DNA of 64,000 nt from Defluviicoccus sp. (GTDB taxonomy: Bacteria; Pseudomonadota; Alphaproteobacteria; Rhodospirillales; Defluviicoccaceae), in assembly GCA_029624735.1 (NCBI GenBank), contig JARSSM010000011.1, positions 260,495 through 324,494 on the forward strand, given 5' to 3'. A program made the position numbers and the translations under genes. The notes beneath the pieces were generated by a model, which ran no database searches, was not told the origin of the DNA, and was given only the letters and a program-made list of their open reading frames with translations. The first letter of the stretch is position 1. Every line of letters starts with the position of its first letter. This document shows, piece after piece, positions 21,852 to 30,703 of the stretch.

Positions 21852-23012
21852 ATGGCGGGGGAGCGCTTGCAGCCGGTCCGAACTGCGCTTGCGGCGCTGC
21901 TCCTGGCCGTGGCCGTGCAGCACGCGCAGGCTCAGAGCGCCGAGGAATGGCGCGACACGGTAAACCGCGGCACCATCGGCCTCATCACCAGCAGCGCCGG
22001 CGGGCGCGAGGTGCGCTTGGCGGCCGATCTTGCAAGCGTACTCGATACCGAAGGCCGCCTGCGTATCGTACCGATGCTGGGCCGCGGGCCGGTGCAGGCG
22101 GTTACCGACCTTCTCTACCTGCGTGGAGCCGACATCGCCATCGTGCCGGCCGATGTGCTCGCGGTTCTCCGCGGCCAACGCCTGCATGCGAACATCGAGA
22201 AGCGGCTGACCTACCTGGCGCCGCTGTACAGCGACGTGCTGTGCGTGCTTGCCCGCGGAGAAACGGGCGGCATCAGCCAGCTTGCCGGCCAGACGGTCAA
22301 TCTCGGCCCGCCCGGGAGCGCGGCTGCCGTCACGGCGGCGCATGTCCTGGGCACGCTCGGCATCACGGTTGAGCCGGCGAGCGATGAACTGCCGGCCGCG
22401 CTGGCAAAGCTGCGCCGCGGCGAGATCGCGGCTGTCGTCTCCCTTGGCAGCATTCCGGTGCCCGCATTGCAGGCGCTTGGCCCCGATGCCGACCTCCGCT
22501 TCCTCAACGTGCCACTGAGCGGTGAACTGGAACAGGTCTACCTGCCGGCCATCCTGACCGCCGACGACTATCCGGGGCTCATCCCCGCCAGCATTCCGGT
22601 CAGCACCCTTGCCGTGCCGCACCTGCTCGTTGTCGCGAGTGGGGACCGCCAGCCGCCGGAGCGAACACGCCGGGTCAAGGCCTTTGTCGAGGCGCTGTTC
22701 GGTGCGTTCGGCCGCCTGCTCGAGCCCGGCCGGGATCCGGCTTGGGGTGAGATCAACTTGGCAGCAGTGGCGCCGGGCTGGACGCGGACGGCCGTGGCCG
22801 AAGAGTGGCTGCGCACCAACGTCGGGCCGGCGGTCACGCCGCTTGCCGACGCCAAGGATCAGGAACTGCGGCCGGCGCTCGATGAGTTCTTGCAGTTCCT
22901 GGAGACGAGAAACCTGCAAGGCAGCGTCGCAACGCTGAGCGAAGAGGAACGCGGCGTCTTGTTCCTGCAGTTTCAGCAGTGGCGGGAGCGGCGGGCCCAG
23001 CCGCCGCGCTGA
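21852..23012 (+). CDS. TAXI-family TRAP transporter solute-binding protein
   Basis: A 386-residue protein with a signal peptide of about 27 residues (hydrophobic ALAALLLAVAVQHAQA, cleavage near AQA). The periplasmic binding domain has features of the TAXI family: GLITSSAGGREVRLAADLA near residue 45, DIAIVPADVLAVL near residue 95, LAPLYSDVLCVLA, and VNLGPPGSAAAVTA near residue 155. TAXI proteins deliver substrates such as dicarboxylates or glutamate to a fused DctQM permease. No permease gene is adjacent. It begins only 14 bp after kaiC, so it is probably co-transcribed with the clock genes. The substrate is unknown. Confidence 0.85.
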   Translation: MAGERLQPVRTALAALLLAVAVQHAQAQSAEEWRDTVNRGTIGLITSSAGGREVRLAADLASVLDTEGRLRIVPMLGRGPVQAVTDLLYLRGADIAIVPADVLAVLRGQRLHANIEKRLTYLAPLYSDVLCVLARGETGGISQLAGQTVNLGPPGSAAAVTAAHVLGTLGITVEPASDELPAALAKLRRGEIAAVVSLGSIPVPALQALGPDADLRFLNVPLSGELEQVYLPAILTADDYPGLIPASIPVSTLAVPHLLVVASGDRQPPERTRRVKAFVEALFGAFGRLLEPGRDPAWGEINLAAVAPGWTRTAVAEEWLRTNVGPAVTPLADAKDQELRPALDEFLQFLETRNLQGSVATLSEEERGVLFLQFQQWRERRAQPPR

Positions 23013-23038
23013 CGGCCGCGGCCGGCCGCAACTCCCCT

Positions 23039-25072
23039 TCAGTTTCGCTTCTGCGACGCCGGATCCGCCTTAAGCGCCCGCAACCGCTGCGACGCCCCGG
23101 TCTCGCCCAAGCGCTCTGCGTCCGCATACCAGCGAACCGCCTGCACCGGGTCGGGCCTTGTCCCGCTGACGACGCTGCCGGTGAAAAACATGGGATCGTA
23201 GGTACGCGCCAGCAGGATACTGGCGCGGCCGTCGCCGCGGCGTGCCGCCGCCGCGAAGAACCGACGCGCGCTGGCGATGTCACCGAGTGCGGCGAGCCTG
23301 GTCCCGCGCTCGATGAGGGAGCCGGTATCACCCATCGGCCCGATCGCGAGCGTAGGCAGTGCGGGCGCCTCCTTCACCGCCTTCAGCGCCGGATCGCCCG
23401 CATCCGGCAGCGACGTTTGCACCTTCGGCGGCGCGTGGACCGGAGCAGCGGCGGCCGGCTCCGCCTGCGCTGGGTCAGCGCTCGCCACGATGGGCGCTGA
23501 CGCCGAGACCGGTGCCGGTCCCGGAGCGGGCGCAGCCGCTTGCACGGCGATGCTCTCGGGCTTGGCCGCATTTTCCGCACTGGCAGGGCGAACCGGCGCA
23601 GTGCGCGGATCGCGCCCGGCCTCCGCCACCACAGGCGGCGGCGAAGGCTCGGCGAGCTGGCGGACCAGCGTCGCGGTGCCGACCACCAGCAGGGCGCCGA
23701 CTGCAGCACCCGCGGCAATTGTTCGCCCTCCGGCGCCGAACCGAGAACGAACGAAAGCCGCCAGCGCCGCCAGCTGCGAAGCCGGCGCCGCAGGGTCCGG
23801 CGGCGGTGCCGCGGCATCGCCGGCTGCGGGCATGTCCGCTTGCGCTTCCTGGGCGTCCCCCGCAGCAGCGACGGCAACCTGAGCATCGCCCAGGTTATCC
23901 GGAGGCATCGAGCCTGTTGCCGACTGTTCGGGCGTGGCGGGAGCTGAGGCGGCAGAAGCAGGGACTGCGGTGGTTGACGCCGACGGCTCTGGCACTGCGT
24001 CGGCCGCGTTGTCCGGCCGCAACTGCGGCGCTCGATCCTGATCGGCGCAAGCGGAAACCGGCGCTTCGCCGCTCGCCAGCGTATCCGCTCCGCCGGCAGT
24101 CGGCGGCGGCGCCAGCGTTTCGGGCGCACCCAGCGTTCCCGGCTGCTCTTCGGCCGACAGGTCATCGATCCCGGAATAGGCGACCTTTTCCTCGTCGAGC
24201 CAGCAGTCGAGCGCGGCCTCATCCAACAGCGCTGCCTCGACGACACCATGCCCGCGCGCTTCCGCAAGCGCGAGAGCGGCTTGGCCGAGGCGGTTGATGA
24301 CCGCGGGCAAGCCACGGCTGTAGGCGAAGATCCGCGTCACCGCATCAGGTGTGAACAGGCTCGTTGCAACGCCGCCGGCAGCAGCCAGGCGATGGCTGAG
24401 GTAAGGCTCGACCTCCTCCTCGCTCAGGCCGTGCAGGCGAACCAGGCGGATCTCGTCGCCGTTTGCCGTTCGTGCCGCGACCGCATCCATTTCGCGGCAG
24501 CGCTCGACCAGCGATGGCGTTCCCACCAGCACAACACAGAAGCAGCGCTCGCCGGTCAGCGCCCGCTCCGCCTTGACCTGAATCAGGTCTTCAATGGTCG
24601 GCTCGATCAGCGCGTCGGCATCGTCGACGATCAGCGCGGTCGGCCGCTCAAGACTGCCGACGTGCGGACGGACGACGCTGATGCCCGCGACCGCCAGATG
24701 TTCGGCTGCCAGATGCACGCTTACCGGCGTCGCTGCGAAGGCGGTTTCGAGGAGATTGAGGGCGGACACGTAAGGCTGTTGCTCGGCGTCCTCCGCGTTC
24801 CACGTCGCGACCAGCCACCCCGTTTGTTCGAGCCGCTCCTGCATGGTCGCAATCAGGGTCGTCTTACCGACGCCAGCAGCGCCGACAAGAAAGACGATCC
24901 GGGTGCGCGGCCCGCCGCGGCCGAGCAGCAGCGGGCCTTCGCTGATCGCCTGCTGAAGCGCCTCCTGCGCGCGCTCGGCCGCAGCCGCCGCAAACAGCCG
25001 CCGCCCGCCGGCTGCGGCCAAGTCTGCGTCCGCGAACGGATCCCTGGTCAAGCCGAAGCTCTCAAAGGTCAT
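23039..25072 (-). CDS. ExeA/GspA-like AAA ATPase with transmembrane helix and Sel1-like C-terminus
   Basis: A 677-residue protein. The N-terminus MTFESFGLTRDPF is the hallmark of ExeA/GspA-type ATPases. Walker A GAAGVGKTT is near residue 66 and Walker B TALIVDDADAL near residue 150; the helical lid contains FAYSRGLPAVINRL. An Ala/Pro-rich low-complexity linker runs from about 305 to 420. One transmembrane helix near residues 435-460 (AAGAAVGALLVVGTATLV) leads to another Ala/Pro linker and two Sel1-like helical repeats at the C-terminus. GspA proteins help insert secretins through peptidoglycan, and the Sel1 part may replace the usual peptidoglycan-binding domain. No secretion genes are adjacent. 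ATG 25072 is preceded by GGAGAGGA; an earlier GTG at 25105 is less likely. Confidence 0.82.
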   Translation of the reverse strand: MTFESFGLTRDPFADADLAAAGGRRLFAAAAAERAQEALQQAISEGPLLLGRGGPRTRIVFLVGAAGVGKTTLIATMQERLEQTGWLVATWNAEDAEQQPYVSALNLLETAFAATPVSVHLAAEHLAVAGISVVRPHVGSLERPTALIVDDADALIEPTIEDLIQVKAERALTGERCFCVVLVGTPSLVERCREMDAVAARTANGDEIRLVRLHGLSEEEVEPYLSHRLAAAGGVATSLFTPDAVTRIFAYSRGLPAVINRLGQAALALAEARGHGVVEAALLDEAALDCWLDEEKVAYSGIDDLSAEEQPGTLGAPETLAPPPTAGGADTLASGEAPVSACADQDRAPQLRPDNAADAVPEPSASTTAVPASAASAPATPEQSATGSMPPDNLGDAQVAVAAAGDAQEAQADMPAAGDAAAPPPDPAAPASQLAALAAFVRSRFGAGGRTIAAGAAVGALLVVGTATLVRQLAEPSPPPVVAEAGRDPRTAPVRPASAENAAKPESIAVQAAAPAPGPAPVSASAPIVASADPAQAEPAAAAPVHAPPKVQTSLPDAGDPALKAVKEAPALPTLAIGPMGDTGSLIERGTRLAALGDIASARRFFAAAARRGDGRASILLARTYDPMFFTGSVVSGTRPDPVQAVRWYADAERLGETGASQRLRALKADPASQKRN

Positions 25073-25149
25073 TCGTCGTATCCTCTCCCGGCGACCCGCC
25101 CGCACCCGTCAGGCTAGAAAACCATGCCGTGCGGAGGGGAGCAACCGAC

Positions 25150-26517
25150 TCAAGCTGCGGGACTGGCCGCGACCGGCGTCCGCAGGGTGACGAACTCCTC
25201 GGCTGCCGTCGGGTGAATGCCGACCGTAGCGTCGAAGTCCGCCTTGGTCGCCCCGCACTTGAGCGCGATTGCAATCCCCTGGATGATCTCGGGCGCGTCC
25301 GCACCGACCATGTGGGCGCCGACAACGCGGTCGGTCGCGGCATCGACGACGAGCTTCATCATCGTCCGGCCTTGGCCACCCACCATCTGCTGCTTCATCG
25401 GCCGGAAGGTCGTGCGGAAGATGCGGACATCGGCGAAGCGCTCGCGTGCCGCCGCCTCGGTGAGGCCGACCGTTGCTGCCGGCGGCTGGCTGAAGACGGC
25501 CGTTGGCACGCCCTCGTGATCCGCCCGCGCCGCCTTCGGCCCGAACAGGCTGTCCGCCAGGGCGTGGCCTTCGCGAATCGCGACCGGCGTCAGGTTGAGG
25601 CGGTTCGTGCAATCGCCGACGGCATAAATGGTCGCCACCGAGGTCCGCTGATCGGCATCGACCACCACCGCGCCGTTGCCATCAAGTGTGACGCCGGCCG
25701 CCTCCAGGCCAAGATCGGCGGTCAGGGGCGCGCGGCCAGTCGCCGCCATGACCGAATCCGCCTGCAGCGTGCTGCCGTCGTCCAGGGTGACCGCAAGGCC
25801 GTCGGCGGTCCGTGCGAGCGCGCGGATATTGGTGCGGAAACGCAGATCGATGCCGGCGCGGATCATCTCCTCGGCGAGCGTGTGGCGGATGTCATCATCG
25901 AAACCGCGCAGGAACAAAGGCCCGCGGTAGAGCTGGGTGACGCGCGCGCCAAGGCCATGGAAGATGCCGGCGAACTCGACCGCAATGTAGCCGCCGCCCA
26001 GGATGACGATCCGCTCCGGCAGGCGGTCGAGGAAGAAGGCCTCATTGGAGGTGATCACATGTTCGGCACCGGGAAACGACGGCACCACCGGCCAGCCGCC
26101 GGTCGCGATCAGGACATGGCGGGCCGTCAGCCGCCGCTCGCCGACCGCAACCGTATGCGCATCGATGAGCCGTGCCCGGCCCTCGATGATCGTGACGCCC
26201 GAATCCGTCAACAGGCCACGGTAGACGCGGTTCAGGCGCTCGATCTCGGCATTCTTGTTGGCGATCAGCCGTTGCCAGTCGAACGCCGGGGTGCCGCCCG
26301 ACCAGCCGAAGGCGGGCGCCTCGCACCAGGCTTCTGCGTACTGGGCGGCGTAGACAAGGAGCTTCTTCGGCACGCAGCCGACATTGACGCAGGTGCCGCC
26401 GAGATAGCGGTTCTCGGCAACCGCGACGCGGGCCCCGTGAGCGGCGGCAACGCGGCTCGCCCGCACGCCGCCCGAGCCGGCGCCGATGGTAAAGAGATCG
26501 AAGTCGAAAGCCGTCAT
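25150..26517 (-). CDS. gor: Glutathione-disulfide reductase
   Basis: A 455-residue FAD-dependent enzyme that reduces glutathione disulfide with NADPH. In order: the FAD-binding [18 protein letters not shown], the redox-active disulfide [13 protein letters not shown] near residue 40, the NADPH-binding [13 protein letters not shown] near residue 172, the second FAD motif YAVGDCT near residue 298, and the C-terminal dimer-interface [12 protein letters not shown] with the catalytic His-Glu. Glutathione reductase is favoured over other family members by the CVNVGC spacing and the C-terminus. ATG 26517 (MTAFDFDLF) follows a GAGAGG ribosome-binding site; an ATG 15 bp upstream is also open. Confidence 0.93.
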   Translation of the reverse strand: MTAFDFDLFTIGAGSGGVRASRVAAAHGARVAVAENRYLGGTCVNVGCVPKKLLVYAAQYAEAWCEAPAFGWSGGTPAFDWQRLIANKNAEIERLNRVYRGLLTDSGVTIIEGRARLIDAHTVAVGERRLTARHVLIATGGWPVVPSFPGAEHVITSNEAFFLDRLPERIVILGGGYIAVEFAGIFHGLGARVTQLYRGPLFLRGFDDDIRHTLAEEMIRAGIDLRFRTNIRALARTADGLAVTLDDGSTLQADSVMAATGRAPLTADLGLEAAGVTLDGNGAVVVDADQRTSVATIYAVGDCTNRLNLTPVAIREGHALADSLFGPKAARADHEGVPTAVFSQPPAATVGLTEAAARERFADVRIFRTTFRPMKQQMVGGQGRTMMKLVVDAATDRVVGAHMVGADAPEIIQGIAIALKCGATKADFDATVGIHPTAAEEFVTLRTPVAASPAA

Positions 26518-26639
26518 GGTCCTCTCCATCACATGGCCGCTCGTGCGATCAGAGCCAGGTTGGCATACTTAAAGGGTTGGGGCGGCTGCCGCCAGAAACC
26601 AGCAACAGCGGCCGCCGCAGGGACCGGAGGGGATAAACG

Positions 26640-27455
26640 ATGAGACTTTCTTTCGGGGCCGCACTGGTCCTGGCGCTGCTGAGCGCGTGCGCCTCCAGCC
26701 CGACCGGCCGCTCGCAGTTGATGATCGTGCCGGAAAGCACGGCCATCAGCGCGTCGGAGGAAGCCTACCGCAGCCAGCTCGCGCCTTACGCCCGCGCCGG
26801 CCGGCTGGACAACGATCGGGCGCTCAAGGCGCGGGTCGACCGCATCGCCAGCCGGCTGGTGGCTCAGGCCGTGCGCATGCGCCCCGACACCGAAGGCTGG
26901 GACTGGAGCATCAAGATTCTCGACGATCCAAAGACGGTCAACGCCTGGGCCATGGCCGGCGGCAAGATGGCGCTCTACACCGGCCTGGTGCTGCAGGTCG
27001 AGCCCTCGGACGACGAACTAGCCCAGGTGCTGGGGCACGAGATCGCGCACGCACTCGCCAAGCACACGGCCGAAAAGATGTCGGTCGCGCTGGCAACCCA
27101 GCTCGGCGTTGCGGCACTGGCGCTTGGCACCGGCAGCCAGACGGCGGGCGCCGCCGGGGCGCTGGCCGCCTCGCTCGCGATCGAGCTGCCCTACAGCCGG
27201 ACCGCCGAAAGCGAGGCTGATCGGATCGGCATCGAGCTCGCCGCCAAGGCCGGCTACGACCCGCGCGCCGCCGTCTCGTTGTGGCGGAAGATGGCGCGCG
27301 TCAGCGAGGGCAAGGCACCGCCGCAGTTCCTTAGCACGCATCCCAGCCCCGAGACGCGGATCCAGGAACTGGCCGCGATCGCGCCCAAGATGATGCCGTA
27401 CTACGAGCAAGCGCGCCAAAGCCCGCCGCCGGAGTTCCGGCTGCAGAGTTCCTGA
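26640..27455 (+). CDS. M48-family metalloprotease lipoprotein (LoiP/YcaL-like)
   Basis: A 271-residue predicted lipoprotein. The signal peptide ends in a lipobox, LLSAC, with Cys 16 as the lipid-modified residue. The zinc protease motif LGHEIAHALAKH is near residue 132 and the third ligand Glu is in SRTAESEADRIG near residue 197. After processing it should sit in the outer or inner membrane facing the periplasm and degrade misfolded envelope proteins, as LoiP and YcaL do. It converges with gmhA, with 9 bp between the stops. Confidence 0.92.
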   Translation: MRLSFGAALVLALLSACASSPTGRSQLMIVPESTAISASEEAYRSQLAPYARAGRLDNDRALKARVDRIASRLVAQAVRMRPDTEGWDWSIKILDDPKTVNAWAMAGGKMALYTGLVLQVEPSDDELAQVLGHEIAHALAKHTAEKMSVALATQLGVAALALGTGSQTAGAAGALAASLAIELPYSRTAESEADRIGIELAAKAGYDPRAAVSLWRKMARVSEGKAPPQFLSTHPSPETRIQELAAIAPKMMPYYEQARQSPPPEFRLQSS

Positions 27456-27464
27456 AGGCCCGTC

Positions 27465-28052
27465 TCAATCCGGCGCCAGGCCGAGCCCCTGCTCGATGGC
27501 GCTGCACAGCATGTGCCCCAGCACGATGTGCAACTCCTGGACGCGTGCGGTCACCGCCGACGGCACGGCCAGCAGGTGATCGCATAAGGCCGCCATCTCG
27601 TCACCGTTCGCGCCGCAAAAGCCGACGGTGAGCAGCCTCTTCCGTCGCGCGGCGGCGAGGCCCTCGAGCACGTTCGGGCTGCGCCCCGACGTACTGATGG
27701 CGAGCGCGATGTCGCCGGCCTGACCAAGCGCTTCGATCTGGCGGGCAAAGATCTGCGCAAACCCTAAGTCGTTGCCGGCCGCCGTCAGCACGGCCGTATC
27801 AGCGGTGAGTGCGAGCGCTGGGATCGGCCGCCGGTCGCAACGTAAGCGCACGGTCAGCTCGGCGGCCAGGTGCTGCGCGTCGGCAGCGCTGCCGCCGTTA
27901 CCGAACAGGAACAGCTTGCCGCCGGTGCCGAGGTGTTCAACGCAGGCGCCGGCGGCGGCGGCAAATGCGTCTGCCTGGCCTGCTGCAACCGCCTCAGTAA
28001 GGCGAAGGTGCTCGTCCATCGCGCGCGCGAAGAGATCGGCAACTGTCCTCAC
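27465..28052 (-). CDS. gmhA: SIS-domain phosphoheptose isomerase (GmhA-like)
   Basis: A 195-residue SIS-domain protein. It converts sedoheptulose 7-phosphate to D-glycero-D-manno-heptose 7-phosphate for LPS core synthesis, if it is true GmhA. Motifs include GGKLFLFGNGGSAADAQHLAAEL near residues 45-67 (the phosphate loop), ALTADTAVLTAAGND and the second phosphate loop LAISTSGRSPNVLEG near residue 118. The conserved QELHIVLGH near the C-terminus supplies the catalytic His and Glu. The GTG at 28052 overlaps the DUF3137 stop by 4 bp (GTGA) and gives the normal family length. No other heptose genes are close. The related DiaA protein is an alternative. Confidence 0.85.
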   Translation of the reverse strand: MRTVADLFARAMDEHLRLTEAVAAGQADAFAAAAGACVEHLGTGGKLFLFGNGGSAADAQHLAAELTVRLRCDRRPIPALALTADTAVLTAAGNDLGFAQIFARQIEALGQAGDIALAISTSGRSPNVLEGLAAARRKRLLTVGFCGANGDEMAALCDHLLAVPSAVTARVQELHIVLGHMLCSAIEQGLGLAPD

Positions 28053-29362
28053 GTGCGCCTCCTCGCACCCGGCCAACCGCTTGCCGGCAGTCCGCGCAGC
28101 GGCCCCCGCCACGTCCGCACAAAGGTGAACAGCCGCATCGCCCCGAAGCCGACAGCCCCGATGCCATATAGAAGGCCGAGCGCGATCATCGGCACAAATG
28201 CATTGCCGACGATGGCGGACCAGCCCTCTTCGCGCAAGATCATCCAGCCGAAAAAGGCGGCGAGGCCGCCGAACAGGGTGCCCGAGGCGATATAGATCAG
28301 CGCCATGCCGACGCCGGCGACGATCCGGCTGAGGCCGCCGGTGAACGGCTCATCGGCCGCGGCGGTGACGCTGACGGGTGCTGGTGCCGCCGCCAGCGGC
28401 CGGACCGGGCCGGCGGGCGACGCCATGCCAGGGCGCGCGGCCGGGCCCAACGCCAGAACCTCGATGATGCGCGCCGGCAGCCGGATCAGGGTCTCCAGCC
28501 ACTGCCGATACTCAGTCACCCAGCCGGCGAGCGGCCGGGTGACGAGCCACCACGAGGGCCGCCAGCGCATACCGGGAAAAGCCAAGAGGATCCGGCCGCC
28601 CGCGAAGGCACAGCGGAACGAGAGGCCGCGGGCCAGGGTATCGAGCGCGCGCAGCCGCTCCAGCATGGTGGTCGTCAGAACGACGCGCGCTTCGACCTGG
28701 TCGGTGCCGTAAGCCTCAAAGATCGACTCGAACGTCGGGTCTTCGAGCGTGACCCGCTCGATGGTGCTGCCGAAGCGCGCGACCGCATTGCCGATCAGCC
28801 CCCAGTCGCGCCCGACCACGGTGATCGCCTCACCGCCACGCCCGGTGGAAAAGCCGGCAAGCGCGCCCCGGAACACCTGATAGCCCTCCTGGTTGACCAG
28901 CCGGACCTCGGTGAGGAGGAACGGCACCCGGCCGACCGGACCGCTCAGCACATGCTCGACCTGCGCCGTCGCAAACGGCTCCACCAGCCCTACCCCCTGG
29001 AACGCCGTGATGTCGATGTCTCCGCTGGTCAGCGCCGCCCGCGCCGCCGCCTGGCGCTGGCCATCGATGTGGACCAAACCCGGCTGCTCGGCCGCAACGA
29101 CGTCGAGCAGCTTGCCGGCGAAGCCGCGCTGCCAGTCGCGTATGAAAACCCAGGTGGTAACGAGGCCGATGATGCCGGCGATGAGGAGGAAGCCGCCGAT
29201 GCTGTCGCGGGTTTCCGAGCCATCGCCGATCAGGAACGCGAGCGGCCAGCCGAGCACGGGGAACGCGGCGGCGATGCGGATGCCGAGCCACGTGCGTGCC
29301 CGCTGCCGTTCCAGCTGCAGGCTCAGCGACGATCCCACCACCAGCGGCGCCGCAGCCGCCAT
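28049..29362 (-). CDS. DUF3137-family membrane protein
   Basis: A 437-residue protein of the DUF3137 type, commonly paired with LemA. Two membrane helices lie near residues 28-45 and 56-73. The cytoplasmic core carries the family hallmark VTLEDPTFESIFEAYGTDQVEARVVLT near residue 205 (key elements DPTFES-F--YGTDQ-EAR). A Pro-rich linker and two further helices at about 350-370 and 390-420 end the protein. Function is unknown; in related operons it accompanies LemA. It starts 6 bp after lemA and overlaps gmhA by 4 bp. Confidence 0.85.
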   Translation of the reverse strand: MAAAAPLVVGSSLSLQLERQRARTWLGIRIAAAFPVLGWPLAFLIGDGSETRDSIGGFLLIAGIIGLVTTWVFIRDWQRGFAGKLLDVVAAEQPGLVHIDGQRQAAARAALTSGDIDITAFQGVGLVEPFATAQVEHVLSGPVGRVPFLLTEVRLVNQEGYQVFRGALAGFSTGRGGEAITVVGRDWGLIGNAVARFGSTIERVTLEDPTFESIFEAYGTDQVEARVVLTTTMLERLRALDTLARGLSFRCAFAGGRILLAFPGMRWRPSWWLVTRPLAGWVTEYRQWLETLIRLPARIIEVLALGPAARPGMASPAGPVRPLAAAPAPVSVTAAADEPFTGGLSRIVAGVGMALIYIASGTLFGGLAAFFGWMILREEGWSAIVGNAFVPMIALGLLYGIGAVGFGAMRLFTFVRTWRGPLRGLPASGWPGARRRT

Positions 29363-29368
29363 CAGCCG

Positions 29369-29971
29369 CTACCGCTTCAGGCCGGCATCAGCGGCAGACG
29401 GCAAGATGCGGTCCACATCGGGCGCCACCCTCGCTTCCGCCTCGGCCTTGAAGAATGGCATCGCCGCGACGCCGGCAAGCCGGGCCAGCACAGGACCGGG
29501 GAAGATCTGCACGGCGTTGTTCAGCTGGTTGACGGCGGCATTGTAGAAGCGCTGGGCTGCCGTCAGTTGGGCCTCGGTCTCGGTCCAGGTGCGCTGCGCC
29601 TCCAGCATCTGGGTGTCGGACTTGAGATCCGGGTAGTTCTCGACCGCGACCAGCAGGCGGCCGACCTCGCGGCTGATCGCGTTCTCGACCTCGAACAGGC
29701 GCCCGCGTTCTCCTGCGCCGCCGCCCAGGGCCTGATCCGCCTGGACGCGCAGGCGCGTCACCGCCTCCATCAGGCCGCGCTCGTGCTCCATGAAGCGCCC
29801 GGCCAGGCGGACGACGTTGGGGATCAGTTCGTGCCGTTGGCGCAGATGGACGTCGATCGAGCCGAGCGCCTCGTTGACCTTGTTGCGCCGGGCGACGATC
29901 GTCGCATACCAGAGATAGCCGATGACCAGCGCAAGCGCGATCGCGCCGATCAGGATTGCACCGCCGCTCAT
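29369..29971 (-). CDS. LemA-family protein
   Basis: A 200-residue LemA protein. One N-terminal transmembrane helix (ILIGAIALALVIGYLWYA, residues about 5-22) is followed by a long helical-bundle domain with the signature NKVNEALGSIDVHLRQRHELIPNVV (starting near residue 30), VENYPDLKSD near residue 117 and RFYNAAVNQLNNAVQIFPGPVLARLAG near residue 145. ATG 29971 (MSGGAIL) puts the helix at the very N-terminus, as in homologues. Family function is poorly defined; an envelope role is likely. Confidence 0.9.
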   Translation of the reverse strand: MSGGAILIGAIALALVIGYLWYATIVARRNKVNEALGSIDVHLRQRHELIPNVVRLAGRFMEHERGLMEAVTRLRVQADQALGGGAGERGRLFEVENAISREVGRLLVAVENYPDLKSDTQMLEAQRTWTETEAQLTAAQRFYNAAVNQLNNAVQIFPGPVLARLAGVAAMPFFKAEAEARVAPDVDRILPSAADAGLKR

Positions 29972-30062
29972 GCCGCCCGCTCCTTCCTCCCGCCCCGGCC
30001 GCCCCCTCTTTTCGCAGAGGAGTATCATTCGCAGCGGCACGATGCAAAGCCCGGGCGACCGG

Positions 30063-30128
30063 CCGTCGTCAGCCGGTCGTCAAACGGTCGTCAGCGGGTC
30101 GTCAGCGGGTCGTCAGCCGGTCGGCAGC
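30063..30128. repeat. Six tandem copies of an 11-bp repeat
   Basis: Six consecutive 11-bp units with consensus SGGTCGTCAGC run from 30063 to 30128. Units three to five differ only at the first base; units one, two and six carry single or few changes. The array abuts the stop codon of the lysozyme gene and lies between it and lemA. It is non-coding and too short and unspaced to be a CRISPR. It could be replication slippage or a protein-binding array. Confidence 0.8.
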
Positions 30129-30634
30129 TAAGGCATCAGCCAGAGCCGGGCCTCGGCCTCGCGGCGGCGCTTGAGGCCGGCCAGCACCTTGCCGCCTGCC
30201 CGGACCCAGCGCATCAACTCCTTCGGTACGGCCGCGTAATCGCCGGCATTCAGTTTGCGCAGGAGAGAGGCCCGTTTGAACGCGCCGACGCCGATGTTGA
30301 AGACGAAACTTGTCAATGCGGAGAACTGGTTATCGTTCACCGGCACCGTGATGGCCGCCTCCAGTGTCGGCAAAAGTGCGCGAATGTCGTCATTGAGCAG
30401 TACGCGCGCTTCGTCAAGCGTGATCCCTGAAGGGTAGATCGCTTTCGCCCGGCCAGCCGCGGCCGTGCCTTTCAGCATCCGGCCTTCGGCATCGCGCACC
30501 ACATGCCCCCAGCCGATCGTCCAGTAGCCGGCAGGGCAGAGATAGGGATCGAGGTTGGCCGTTCGGGGGTCGCCGTCCGCGAGGCCTTCGAAGGCACGGA
30601 TAGTCTCAACGGCGGGCACGAGGTTGCGGGCCAT
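30128..30634 (-). CDS. Phage-type lysozyme (GH24 endolysin)
   Basis: A 168-residue muramidase of the T4/lambdoid GH24 type, cleaving the MurNAc-GlcNAc bond of peptidoglycan. The catalytic Glu is in the N-terminal IRAFEGLADGD near residue 16, followed by the conserved YWTIGWGHVV near residue 37. The C-terminal lobe contains NDNQFSALTSFVFNIGVGAF near residue 100, SLLRKLNAGDY and GLKRRREAEARLWL. No signal peptide or holin gene is present. It stands alone between GST and lemA and may be a phage-derived remnant. It is about 8.4 kb from the phage tail genes. Confidence 0.88.
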   Translation of the reverse strand: MARNLVPAVETIRAFEGLADGDPRTANLDPYLCPAGYWTIGWGHVVRDAEGRMLKGTAAAGRAKAIYPSGITLDEARVLLNDDIRALLPTLEAAITVPVNDNQFSALTSFVFNIGVGAFKRASLLRKLNAGDYAAVPKELMRWVRAGGKVLAGLKRRREAEARLWLMP

Positions 30635-30703
30635 AACGTCCTGTCCTTGATGGCGGGCGTAAGGATAGTATTCCTATACGCGACCCGCAGTCAAGGACGA
30701 CGT

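Noticed and set aside
30063..30128. CRISPR mini-array
   Set aside because: Units are 11 bp, directly adjacent and without spacers; no cas genes nearby.
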